Below, piece by piece: positions 7,701 to 14,314 of a stretch of 14,455 nucleotides of DNA. Within the stretch, counting starts at the first letter, position 1. Each line of letters opens with the position of its first letter. The stretch covers positions 1-14,455 of the forward strand of contig CAJMEI010000006.1 in NCBI GenBank assembly GCA_905212395.1, in the 5' to 3' direction. Source of the DNA: an uncultured Christensenella sp. (GTDB lineage: Bacteria > Bacillota > Clostridia > Christensenellales > Borkfalkiaceae). The position numbers were made by a program, and so were the translations under genes. Under the pieces are notes generated by a model that ran no database searches, had not been told where the DNA came from, and saw only the letters and a list, made by a program, of their open reading frames with translations.

Positions 7701-8431
7701 AGTACGTCTAAAATCATCCATTCGGGACGATTTCCGCTCTTTCTGAAAGATTCGACTATTTCAAGACGTTTAACCGCCTTTTCTTTCTTCGCGCTCGTTG
7801 CGGGCGTAGAGTCGATTGTCTTTCTAATTTCTTCGCATTCTTTATCTAAATCTATGGACATTAAAAGCTCTTTTATAGCTTCCGCGCCCATTCCTACCCT
7901 TAAAGTACAGGGGATAGGATTGCCGTTTTCGTCCTTTTTATCTCTGAATTCTTCTAATTTTTGTTGATATTCCGTTATAGTTATTATTTGTTTGTATTCT
8001 AAATCGGTATTGCCGGGGTCGAGTACGATATAGTTTACTAGGTAGATAATTTGTTCTAATTGCTTAGAATTCATATCTAACATTAGACCTATTTTAGAAG
8101 GATTACCCCTAAAATACCAATAGTGAGAAACGGGAGCCGCTAATTCGATAGTACCCATTCTCTCTCTTCTTACCTTGCTTTGTACGATGTCTACTCCGCA
8201 CTTTTCGCAGGTCATTCCTTTATAACGTACTTTTTTGTATTTTCCGCAATGACATTCCCAATCTCTCGTAGGTCCGAAAATCTTTTCGCAAAAAAGACCG
8301 TCTCTTTCGGGTTTTTGCGTTCTGTAATTTATGGTTTCGGGCTTAGTTACTTCTCCGTGCGACCAACTTCTGATTTTTTCAGGGGAAGCTATTCCTATTT
8401 GTATAGATTCAAAATTGTGTAATTCAAACAT
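4751..8431 (-). CDS. rpoC: DNA-directed RNA polymerase subunit beta'
   Basis: Beta' is the catalytic clamp subunit of RNA polymerase. In 1226 residues it shows the N-terminal zinc site C60, C62, C75, C78 and the active-site loop NADFDGDQMAVH (460-471), whose D462, D464 and D466 hold magnesium. SGARGS (745-750) and the bridge helix follow (about 786-817, including SSHGGRKGLADTALKT). The second zinc site is C831, C907, C914, C917, and the trigger-loop region runs about 931-958 (SIGEPGTQLTMRTFHTGG). Length and order match Bacillota RpoC, without the large inserts of Proteobacteria. The C-terminus is short and acidic (DDEDELDII). The ribosome binding site is an unusual AAAGGGGG eleven bases upstream, and only 20 bp separate the gene from the rpoB stop, which implies coupled synthesis with beta. 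Confidence 0.99.
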   Translation of the reverse strand: MFELHNFESIQIGIASPEKIRSWSHGEVTKPETINYRTQKPERDGLFCEKIFGPTRDWECHCGKYKKVRYKGMTCEKCGVDIVQSKVRRERMGTIELAAPVSHYWYFRGNPSKIGLMLDMNSKQLEQIIYLVNYIVLDPGNTDLEYKQIITITEYQQKLEEFRDKKDENGNPIPCTLRVGMGAEAIKELLMSIDLDKECEEIRKTIDSTPATSAKKEKAVKRLEIVESFRKSGNRPEWMILDVLPVIPPELRPMVPLDGGRYATSDLNDLYRRVINRNNRLKKLMSLGSPDMIIRNEKRMLQEAVDALIDNGKRGKAVTGAGNRELKSLSAMLRGKQGRFRQNLLGKRVDYSGRSVIVVGPELKLYQCGLPKEMAIELFKPFVMKRLVDMKECHTVKAARHAVERLNPVVWDILSEVIKDHPVLLNRAPTLHRLSIQAFEPVLIEGRAIQLHPLVCAAFNADFDGDQMAVHVPLSIEAQAEARFLMLASNNILKLSDGMPVMSPSQDMVLGCYYLTIKKHEIGKEYTENGETYIYRGQMFASEDEALISYQTKQVTLQDEVYIRRKLVIDGEEKTGRIKTTVGRIIFNNAIPQDVNYNFKSDTFETEEEKEKPYLNDKAFQFKTDTLIKKGELKKIVDACFKQGGAVCAANTLDSIKSLGYKYSTIGSLTTSVFDMYVPAKKDEVIAQATDDVHKIAKQYGRGLMTNDERYRATVDVWTKATIDIEQILKTSQKKFNPIWMMADSGARGSIDQIKQLEGMRGLMTNPQGKVIEVPVKSCFREGLSVLEYFISSHGGRKGLADTALKTADSGYLTRRLVDVAQVVIVREDDCGDRKGMLVSAIRNKDGEKPIETLADRINGRFTINDVVDPATGEVLAPADSMITEKQAKAIEKAGIEQVLIRSVFSCKTSNGVCTKCYGRDMSRMTVVSKGESVGIIAAQSIGEPGTQLTMRTFHTGGIASTGDITQGLPRIEELFECRNPKGKAIVCEVSGVVSVAEKNGARVVRIVASDNTSKEYVIPFSAQLKVVDGEEVEPGTILTEGSVYPKDILKTKGVKGVQDYILKEVQSVYRGQGVDINDKHVEVIVRQMLRKVKIENCGDTNMLPGELVDITRYEDINGKVVENGGRPATAKRTLQGITKASLATESFLSAASFQETEKVLTEAAIKSKIDPLIGLKENIILGKLIPAGTGAKEYKTLTPKTVGMSSAEMFANNYTPDDEDELDII

Positions 8432-8451
8432 ATTATATAATTCCCCCTTTA

Positions 8452-11400
8452 TTAGTTTTTGTCTTCGTCGTCGAATTCAAAATTGCCTAAATCGTCGATA
8501 TCGGCAAAATCGTCGTCGTTAAGGTCGGCGCTCTTGAAATCCTCGCTTTGAGCAAAGTCGGTATCTTCGTTAAATATATCGATTCCTTCGAGATTGTCAA
8601 AGTCGATATCTTTTTCGTCCGCGTCTTCTTGTTCGTCCTTAAAGTCAACTTCTTGTTCTTGTCTTTTTTCCGCGCTCTTATTTGCGTTAGGAGTGTAATC
8701 GTCGTTATTGTACAAGTCGTCAAGCGATAATTCTTCTCCCGTTTCGGTAAGAACTTTTATGTCTAAGGCAAGAGATTGTAATTCTTTAATAAGTACTTTA
8801 AACGCTTCGGGAATACCGGGTTCGCTTACTTCGTTTCCTTTTACGATAGAGTCGTAAGTTTTAACCCTTCCTTGAACGTCATCTGATTTAACGGTCAATA
8901 ATTCTTGTAAAATATGAGCCGCACCGTAAGCTTCCAACGCCCAAACTTCCATTTCTCCGAATCTTTGTCCGCCGAATTGAGCTTTACCGCCCAAAGGTTG
9001 TTGAGTAACCAAAGAGTAAGGTCCTATAGAACGAGCGTGAATTTTATCGTCGACCAAGTGGTGAAGTTTAATCATATACATTTGACCGACCGTTACTCTG
9101 TTTTCGAAAGGTTCGCCTGTTCTTCCGTCGTAAAGTTGAATTTTTCCGTCGACTTTGCCGTCGGGATTAACGAATCCGTTTTCTTCTAATAATTCTTTTA
9201 TGTCTTTTTCGGTTGCTCCGTCGAATACGGGGGTTGCTATCTTCCAACCGAGTTCTTTACATACTAATCCTAAATGAACTTCCAAAACTTGTCCGATATT
9301 CATACGGGAAGGAACGCCCAACGGGTTTAATACTATTTGGATAGGAGTACCGTCCGCCATAAACGGCATATCGCTTTCGGGTAAAATTCTTGAAATAACG
9401 CCTTTGTTTCCGTGACGTCCCGCCATTTTATCTCCGACGGAAATCTTTCTCTTTTGAGCGATATAAATTCTTACGGATTTTCTTACTCCCGGAGGTAATT
9501 CGTCTTTATTTTCTCTCGTGAATACTTTTACGTCTACTACGACTCCGCCTTCTCCGTGAGGAACTTTTAACGAAGTATCCCTTACGTCGCGGGCTTTGCT
9601 TCCGAAAATTGCTCTTAACATCTTTTCTTCGGGCGTGAGTTCGGCTTCTCCCTTAGGAGTTACTTTTCCTACTAAGTAGTCTTCGCTGGTAACTTCGCTA
9701 CCGATTCTTATAATACCGTCTTCGTCAAGGTTTTTAAGTTGGTCCGCGCTTGCTCCCGCAATATCTCTCGTAATTTCTTCCGCGCCGAGTTTTGCAATAT
9801 CTCTCGCTTCGGTTTCATATTCTTCTATATGGATAGAAGTAAATACGTCGTTCATAACTAACTTTTCGCTTAATAAAATAGCGTCTTCGTAGTTATAACC
9901 TTCCCAAGTCATAAATCCGACCAAAATGTTTTTACCTAACGCTAATTCTCCGTCTTTCGTAGAAGGTCCGTCGGCAATAATTTCGCCGTCTTCTACTTTG
10001 TCGCCCGCAGTTACGATAGGCTTTTGGTTTATACAAGTTCCCTGGTTGGAACGTTCGAATTTTTTAAGTTTGTATTCTTTATCTACGCCGTCGTTTTGCG
10101 CGACTACTATAGAATCTCCGTTTACTTCTTTAATAGTACCGCCCTTTTGAGCTACTACCATTACTCCCGAATCGTACGCGATAGTTCCTTCTATTCCCGT
10201 ACCTACGATAGGAGCTTCGCAAGTAAGTAGCGGAACTGCCTGTCTTTGCATGTTAGAACCCATCAAGGCTCTGTGCGTATCGTCGTTTTCAAGGAACGGA
10301 ATTAAAGCCGTCGCTACAGATACCAACTGCTTGGGCGAAACGTCCATGTAATCGATTTGATTTCTGGGAAGTTCGGTAATTTCTTCTTGTCTTCTGCAAG
10401 ATACTTGTTCGTTTACGAATCTGTTGTTTTCGTCAAGCGGTTCGTTTGCTTGCGCTACTACGTATCTGTCTTCTTCGTCTGCGGCAAGATAGTCTACTAC
10501 GTCCGTTACTACGCCCGTAGCTTTATCTACTCTTCTATAAGGCGATTCGATAAATCCGAATTCGTTTACTTTCGCAAAAGTGGACAAAGAAGTGATAAGA
10601 CCTATGTTTTGACCTTCAGGCGTTTCGATAGGACACATTCTTCCATAGTGGGTGTAGTGAACGTCCCTGACTTCGAAAGTAGCTCTTTCTCTGTTTAATC
10701 CGCCCGGTCCTAACGCCGACAACTTTCTCTTGTGAGTAAGTTCCGCGATGGGGTTGGTTTGATCCATAAATTGCGATAATTGAGAAGAACCGAAAAATTC
10801 TTTAATCGCCGCGCTTACGGGACGAGCGTTTACGAGTTTTTCGGGAGTGATGTCTTGACTCGTGGTGTTTTGAGTGGACATTCTTTCTCTTATAACTCTT
10901 TCTAATCTGCTCATACCGATTCTGAATTGATTTTGCAACAATTCTCCGATACTTCTTACTCTTCTGTTTGCCAAGTGGTCGATATTGTCTACTACGCCGA
11001 TTCCGTAATTATAATCTAGGTTTACGGAAACGCTTGCGATAATATCGTCTAACGTGATGTGTTTATAGTTTAATTTTTCTATTACGGGTTTAATTACTTT
11101 CTTTTGTTCGATAGTAAGTTTTCCGTCGAATCTTTCGTCGATTAAACGGCAGAACTCAACCGCGCCTTCAACGAAACGTCTTCTTTGTTCTTTTCTCTTT
11201 TCGTAATTCTTTTTATCTTCGATTTTTTCTTCGCCTTCGACGATTTCCGTTTCTTTAACGTAATATAAATCGTTGATTTTGTCGCAATATTTTTCGGCGG
11301 TAGTTTCAATTCCCGTTTCTTTTCCGTATTCGGCAACTTCCCTTATAAATTTATAATTAGGATAGTGCATCGTTTCTAGCATTCCGAAAGTTTTAGCGTT

Positions 11401-12471
11401 TAATCCCGTTATCGCGTTAAAGCTAACCGCGTTATTTGCAATAATAACGTGTTTTTCTCCGTTTATGTCTACTAAAACTCTGTTAATGCCCGCATTTTGA
11501 ATGTTTTCGGCAACCTCTTCCGAAATTACCTCGCCTTTGACGCAAAGTATTTCACCATTTTCGTCGATTATATCTTCAAACGCTTTACAGCCGGCAAGTC
11601 TTACGCCCATTCTCATACGTTTGTCGAATTTATATCTGCCTACTTTTCCCAAATCGTATCTTCTTACGTCGAATAAAACGTTTTTGATGTGATTTTTAGC
11701 GGCTTCTTCATCCGGAATTTCGCCCGGACGTAAAATTTTGTATAAATCGAATAACCCATCTTTTTCGCTCTTGCATCCGTCTTTTTCCAAAGTGTTGCAA
11801 ATGGTCGGATCGCCAGCAAACAATTCTTTTAATTGTTCGTCCGTTCCGAATCCTAACGCCCTTAATAAAATGGTTGCGTAAATTTTACGAGTTTTATCTA
11901 CGCACGCCTTTAAAATTTTGCCGTTTTCGCCAAAAGATTGTTCGTATTCAATCCACGCGCCTCTGTTCGGAATAATTTGCGCGTTGAAAAGGAGTTTTCC
12001 GCTTTTTACGTCCTTCGCGCTCGTGTTGTACACGCCCGGCGAACGAACGAGCTGAGATACTATAACTCTTTCCGCTCCGTTTATGATAAACGAACCGTTT
12101 TCAGTCATTTTAGGCAATTCGCCCATGTAAATGTCTTTGGTTAAAATATCTCCCGTAATTTTATTGACGAGCTGAATTTTTACCGAAAGCGAAACTGCGT
12201 AAGTAGCGTCCCTTTCTCTACACGTCTTTTCGTCGTATTTCGGAACGTCCGAAAGAGTGTGGTCCAAAAAGTTGAGTTCGAAGTGGTCGGAGAAATCGGT
12301 AATAGGCGAATAATCTTCGAATACTTCGCTTAAACCTTCTTCGATAAAACTGTCGTAACTGTCTTTTTGTATCTCGATAAGATAGGGAATTTCGGTTACT
12401 TCGTTGATTTTTGAAAAAGTTTTTCTCTCGGTCTTACTCTTGCCGAATTTTACTGTTTGCAAACTTCTCAT
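8452..12471 (-). CDS. rpoB: DNA-directed RNA polymerase subunit beta
   Basis: Beta forms the catalytic core of RNA polymerase with beta'. The 1339-residue protein contains the rifampicin region GSSQLSQFMDQTNP (561-574) and THKRKLSALGPGG (579-591), then YGRMCPIETPEG (609-620). MTWEGYNYEDAI (854-865), GDKMAGRHGNKG (1013-1024) and the clamp end QPLGGKAQFGGQRFGEME (1158-1175) are also present. It is over 100 residues longer than typical Bacillota RpoB. Part of this is a charged segment at about 370-470 and part an acidic tail at about 1246-1339 with repeated D-F and D-I pairs. Residue 583 is lysine where E. coli has R529. The start ATG is served by AAAGGAGC, 12 bases upstream. It heads its own transcript; rplJ and rplL are not upstream. 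Confidence 0.99.
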   Translation of the reverse strand: MRSLQTVKFGKSKTERKTFSKINEVTEIPYLIEIQKDSYDSFIEEGLSEVFEDYSPITDFSDHFELNFLDHTLSDVPKYDEKTCRERDATYAVSLSVKIQLVNKITGDILTKDIYMGELPKMTENGSFIINGAERVIVSQLVRSPGVYNTSAKDVKSGKLLFNAQIIPNRGAWIEYEQSFGENGKILKACVDKTRKIYATILLRALGFGTDEQLKELFAGDPTICNTLEKDGCKSEKDGLFDLYKILRPGEIPDEEAAKNHIKNVLFDVRRYDLGKVGRYKFDKRMRMGVRLAGCKAFEDIIDENGEILCVKGEVISEEVAENIQNAGINRVLVDINGEKHVIIANNAVSFNAITGLNAKTFGMLETMHYPNYKFIREVAEYGKETGIETTAEKYCDKINDLYYVKETEIVEGEEKIEDKKNYEKRKEQRRRFVEGAVEFCRLIDERFDGKLTIEQKKVIKPVIEKLNYKHITLDDIIASVSVNLDYNYGIGVVDNIDHLANRRVRSIGELLQNQFRIGMSRLERVIRERMSTQNTTSQDITPEKLVNARPVSAAIKEFFGSSQLSQFMDQTNPIAELTHKRKLSALGPGGLNRERATFEVRDVHYTHYGRMCPIETPEGQNIGLITSLSTFAKVNEFGFIESPYRRVDKATGVVTDVVDYLAADEEDRYVVAQANEPLDENNRFVNEQVSCRRQEEITELPRNQIDYMDVSPKQLVSVATALIPFLENDDTHRALMGSNMQRQAVPLLTCEAPIVGTGIEGTIAYDSGVMVVAQKGGTIKEVNGDSIVVAQNDGVDKEYKLKKFERSNQGTCINQKPIVTAGDKVEDGEIIADGPSTKDGELALGKNILVGFMTWEGYNYEDAILLSEKLVMNDVFTSIHIEEYETEARDIAKLGAEEITRDIAGASADQLKNLDEDGIIRIGSEVTSEDYLVGKVTPKGEAELTPEEKMLRAIFGSKARDVRDTSLKVPHGEGGVVVDVKVFTRENKDELPPGVRKSVRIYIAQKRKISVGDKMAGRHGNKGVISRILPESDMPFMADGTPIQIVLNPLGVPSRMNIGQVLEVHLGLVCKELGWKIATPVFDGATEKDIKELLEENGFVNPDGKVDGKIQLYDGRTGEPFENRVTVGQMYMIKLHHLVDDKIHARSIGPYSLVTQQPLGGKAQFGGQRFGEMEVWALEAYGAAHILQELLTVKSDDVQGRVKTYDSIVKGNEVSEPGIPEAFKVLIKELQSLALDIKVLTETGEELSLDDLYNNDDYTPNANKSAEKRQEQEVDFKDEQEDADEKDIDFDNLEGIDIFNEDTDFAQSEDFKSADLNDDDFADIDDLGNFEFDDEDKN

Positions 12472-12497
12472 CTAATTTTTTTGCTCCTTTTAATTTG

Positions 12498-12594
12498 CGA
12501 AAACGTATTGCGTTGTTTTCGGAAATGTTGTATAATACCCATAATTTCAAATGCTATATGGCATTTTTGGAATTTTTTATCCCGTTCAAAACGG
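12498..12594 (-). promoter_or_regulatory. Hairpin-rich rpoB 5' leader
   Basis: The roughly 150-nt leader between the rpoB promoter and its ATG can form three small hairpins. They are CCGTT-loop-AACGG (12582-12594), AAATGC-loop-GCATTT (12549-12566) and CGAAAAC-loop-GTTTTCG (12498-12521). The last lies just upstream of the ribosome binding site. None has a T tract. The leader could carry translational control of beta synthesis, but the stems are short and AT-rich sequence forms such pairs by chance. Confidence 0.35.
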
Positions 12595-12630
12595 CATAAT
12601 AGGACATTATGGATAATTTTGCATTTTGAT

Positions 12631-12659
12631 ATTATAACCCCGTTTTGTCCAAAAGTCAA
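12631..12659 (-). promoter_or_regulatory. Sigma-A-type promoter for rpoB-rpoC
   Basis: On the minus strand TTGACT (complement of 12654-12659) is separated by 17 bases from a perfect TATAAT (complement of 12631-12636). This is the strongest promoter in the window by sequence. The predicted transcript begins near 12624, about 150 nt before the rpoB start codon. Its -35 lies only six bases from that of the candidate divergent rqcP promoter. Confidence 0.9.
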
Positions 12660-12665
12660 ACGAAT

Positions 12666-12694
12666 TTAGCTAAATATTAAAAAATAATTATTAT
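12666..12694 (+). promoter_or_regulatory. Candidate divergent promoter for rqcP-ispDF
   Basis: TTAGCT (12666-12671) and TATTAT (12689-12694) are 17 bases apart. The -10 is fair and the -35 poor, in a run that is almost all A and T. It is the best candidate between the divergent rpoB promoter and the rqcP start. It would give a short leader of about 27 nt holding the GGAGA ribosome binding site. Confidence 0.35.
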
Positions 12695-12727
12695 TTAGGG
12701 GAAAAATATTATTACGGAGAAAAAATC

Positions 12728-12970
12728 GTGCGAATAGACAAATTTTTGAAAATTTCAAGAATTTTGAAAAGAAGAGCCGTCGCAAACGAAGCGTGTAACG
12801 GCGGAAAAGTGGAAGTTAATTCAAAAAGCGTAAAACCGAGCTATCAGGTAAAGGAAGGCGACGTTGTAAAACTTACTTTCGGAAACGGCTCTATTTCCTT
12901 TAAAATTCTTTCCGTAAAGGAAAACGTAAAAAAGGAGGAAGCTAGTAGCTTATACGAAATCATTCAATGA
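12728..12970 (+). CDS. rqcP: S4-domain RNA-binding protein RqcP (YabO family)
   Basis: RqcP binds 50S subunits blocked by peptidyl-tRNA. With RqcH it supports alanine tailing of stalled chains in ribosome-associated quality control. The 80-residue protein is essentially one S4 domain. It starts MRIDKFLKISRILKRRAVANE, has GGKVEVN and the typical KPSYQVKEGDVV, and ends KKEEASSLYEII, very like B. subtilis YabO (KKEEAANMYTIL there). Arginines 2, 15 and 16 of the RNA-binding face are kept. The start is GTG, chosen because GGAGA lies seven bases upstream and the family begins at this M-R-x-D. Hsp15, the Proteobacterial relative, is longer. It overlaps ispDF by four bases (ATGA), so the two are one operon. 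Confidence 0.93.
   Translation: MRIDKFLKISRILKRRAVANEACNGGKVEVNSKSVKPSYQVKEGDVVKLTFGNGSISFKILSVKENVKKEEASSLYEIIQ
12933..12951 (+). promoter_or_regulatory. Distant ribosome binding site of ispDF with a small hairpin
   Basis: AGGAGG at 12933-12938, inside the end of rqcP, lies 28 bases before the ispDF ATG, too far for normal use. AAGCT-AGT-AGCTT directly after it (12939-12951) can fold into a 5-bp hairpin that would shorten the effective gap to about 15. More likely, ispDF is translated mainly by re-initiation at the ATGA overlap, helped by this site. Confidence 0.45.
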
Positions 12971-14085
12971 AAACGAGCGTTATATTAGCTTGCGCGGGAA
13001 AAGGCGTTCGCGCAGAATTTAAGGATAATAAATTATTGCAAAAAATAGGAAATATTACGGTTTTTGAAAAAACTTTTTCGGTTTTTGAAAAAAGTAATTT
13101 AATAGACGAAATAATAGTCGCTTGCAGTAAGGAAGATTTAGACGTATTTAAAACTTTAACAAAAAACGTCGTCAAAAAAACGACTTTCGTTTTAGGCGGA
13201 AAAACGAGAACGGAATCCGTTTACAACGCTTTAAAAACAACCGAAACCGATATCGTTTTAATTCACGACGGCGCAAGACCTTTTTTGCAAGAACAAACTA
13301 TAGAAAACTGCGTAAAAAGCGTAAAAGAGTTTTCAAGCGGAATAGCGTGCTGTCCTTGCGTGGACACGCTTGCGTATAGCGAAGACGGGAAAACGATAAA
13401 TAAAAGCGTAAGACAAGGTTTTTACAACGTCCAAACTCCGCAAGGGTTTTTAAAAGACGAAATTTTGTCTTGCTACGAAAAAGCTATGAAAAGCGATAAA
13501 ACCTACACCGACGACGCTTCCGTTTACGGCGACTTTTTACGCCCCGCTCACATTTGTGAAGGAGACTCGTCAAACAAAAAACTAACCTATAAAAGCGATT
13601 TTTCAAGCGACGTTTTGGTGGGAACGGGATTCGATTTGCATCGCTTGGTTACGGATAGAAAACTTATATTAGGCGGGGTTGAAATTCCGCACGACAAAGG
13701 CTTACTAGGACACAGCGACGCGGACGTTTTAACGCACGCCGTTATGGACGCAATTCTATCCGCCCTATCGCTAGGCGATATAGGCAAACACTTCCCCGAT
13801 AAAGACCCCGCCTACAAGGGAATATCCAGTATTGTTTTACTCAAAAAGGTGCTTAAAATCATTAAAAATCAAGGTTACAAAGTCCGCAACGTTTCGGCTG
13901 TCATTATGGCGGAAAAGCCAAAGTTATCCACATTTACCGAAAAGATATCCACAACCATAGCAGAAGTTATCCACATAGACGCAAAAAGAGTGGGCATAAC
14001 TTGCACGACGCTTGAAGGCGTGGGACTTGTAGGCAGAGAAGAAGCGATAGCTTGTCAAGCGTATTGTATGCTAGAAAAAGCTTAA
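12967..14085 (+). CDS. ispDF: Bifunctional IspD/IspF enzyme of the MEP isoprenoid pathway
   Basis: The 372-residue protein joins two non-consecutive enzymes. Residues 1-212 are IspD (CTP plus MEP to CDP-ME): CAGKGVR (9-15) with R15 and K22 for CTP, HDGARP (100-105), QTPQGF (156-161) and TDDAS (181-185). Residues about 217-372 are IspF (CDP-ME phosphate to the cyclic diphosphate): GFDLH (221-225) giving metal ligands D223 and H225, HSDADVLTHAVMDA (249-262) with H257 as the third ligand, GDIGKHFPDKDP (270-281) and TTLEGVGLVGREEAIACQA (347-365). Catalytic positions look intact in both halves. IspE, which acts between them, is not in the window. Such fusions are known from alpha- and epsilon-proteobacteria and some Clostridia. 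The ATG overlaps the rqcP stop. The 3' end also carries a cluster of DnaA boxes (separate entry). Confidence 0.96.
   Translation: MKTSVILACAGKGVRAEFKDNKLLQKIGNITVFEKTFSVFEKSNLIDEIIVACSKEDLDVFKTLTKNVVKKTTFVLGGKTRTESVYNALKTTETDIVLIHDGARPFLQEQTIENCVKSVKEFSSGIACCPCVDTLAYSEDGKTINKSVRQGFYNVQTPQGFLKDEILSCYEKAMKSDKTYTDDASVYGDFLRPAHICEGDSSNKKLTYKSDFSSDVLVGTGFDLHRLVTDRKLILGGVEIPHDKGLLGHSDADVLTHAVMDAILSALSLGDIGKHFPDKDPAYKGISSIVLLKKVLKIIKNQGYKVRNVSAVIMAEKPKLSTFTEKISTTIAEVIHIDAKRVGITCTTLEGVGLVGREEAIACQAYCMLEKA
13924..13975 (+). other. Cluster of three DnaA boxes inside ispDF
   Basis: TTATCCACA occurs exactly at 13924-13932 and 13967-13975, with ATATCCACA (one mismatch) at 13945-13953 between them. All three point the same way and start 21 and 22 bp apart, about two helical turns, so bound DnaA molecules would lie on one face. 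TTATCCACA is the consensus DnaA box. Two copies are read in one codon register (Leu-Ser-Thr, Ile-Ser-Thr) and the third in another (Val-Ile-His), so the repeat is not simply a protein repeat. Such clusters in B. subtilis bind DnaA away from oriC and affect initiation timing. Function here is inferred. Confidence 0.7.
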
Positions 14086-14137
14086 AACAACAATATGTAG
14101 TAGTTTTATAAAATAATAAACACAATTTAAAACAATT

Positions 14138-14188
14138 AACTCCGTTTTACGCATAAACACGTTTTGCATAAAACGGAGTTGTTTTTTT
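14138..14188 (+). terminator. Intrinsic terminator after ispDF
   Basis: A perfect 12-bp stem (AACTCCGTTTTA, 14138-14149, with TAAAACGGAGTT, 14169-14180) encloses a 19-base loop and is followed by G and seven Ts (14182-14188). It lies 52 bases after the ispDF stop, where the AT-rich spacer shows nothing else. The stem also contains the last codons and stop of a decayed minus-strand frame. Confidence 0.92.
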
Positions 14189-14311
14189 ATTTTTATAAAA
14201 CGGTTTTAAATCTATTTTTCCGCTTAAAATTTCATTTGAAATTTGTTTTATTACTTTATACATATAGTCTTGTAAATCTTTAAATTCTTCTTTTAAAATT
14301 TTATAACATCT
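14147..14311 (-). pseudogene. Decayed C-terminal remnant resembling an AddB-type nuclease
   Basis: On the minus strand 54 codons stay open and read like protein: ILKEEFKDLQDYMYKVIKQ, then ISNEILSGKIDLKPFYKNKK, ending TTPFYAKRVYA. The pattern (helix, then EIxSGKIDxxPxxxxKxTP) is that found just before the iron-sulphur cysteines of AddB and related PD-(D/E)XK nucleases, where TPCxYC would follow. Here the cysteines are missing. Two stops (TAG TGA) block the frame upstream. A neighbouring frame, ISAEDKVVKML, would join it after loss of one base, suggesting a frameshift. There is no ribosome binding site. I infer a dead gene end; the AddB assignment is from memory of the family and is moderate. 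Confidence 0.45.
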
Positions 14312-14314
14312 TCA

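Noticed and set aside
7500..7967. A 155-codon plus-strand frame with hydrophobic stretches that looks like a membrane protein.
   Set aside because: It is antisense to the conserved beta' sequence at about residues 155-310; apparent hydrophobicity comes from reading charged codons backwards.
12608..12616. A DnaA box in the rpoB leader (TATGGATAA).
   Set aside because: It has one mismatch, stands alone, and several such single-mismatch sites are expected by chance in a window this long.
12468..12659. A 63-codon minus-strand frame across the rpoB leader.
   Set aside because: It spans the promoter and leader, is AT-rich with lysine and isoleucine runs, and has no ribosome binding site at its ATG.
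13924..14140. A chromosomal replication origin, since the DnaA boxes are followed by AT-rich DNA and two TAG trios (14098-14103).
   Set aside because: The trios are over 120 bp from the last box, only two in number, the boxes lie within a conserved coding region, and neither dnaA nor dnaN is nearby.
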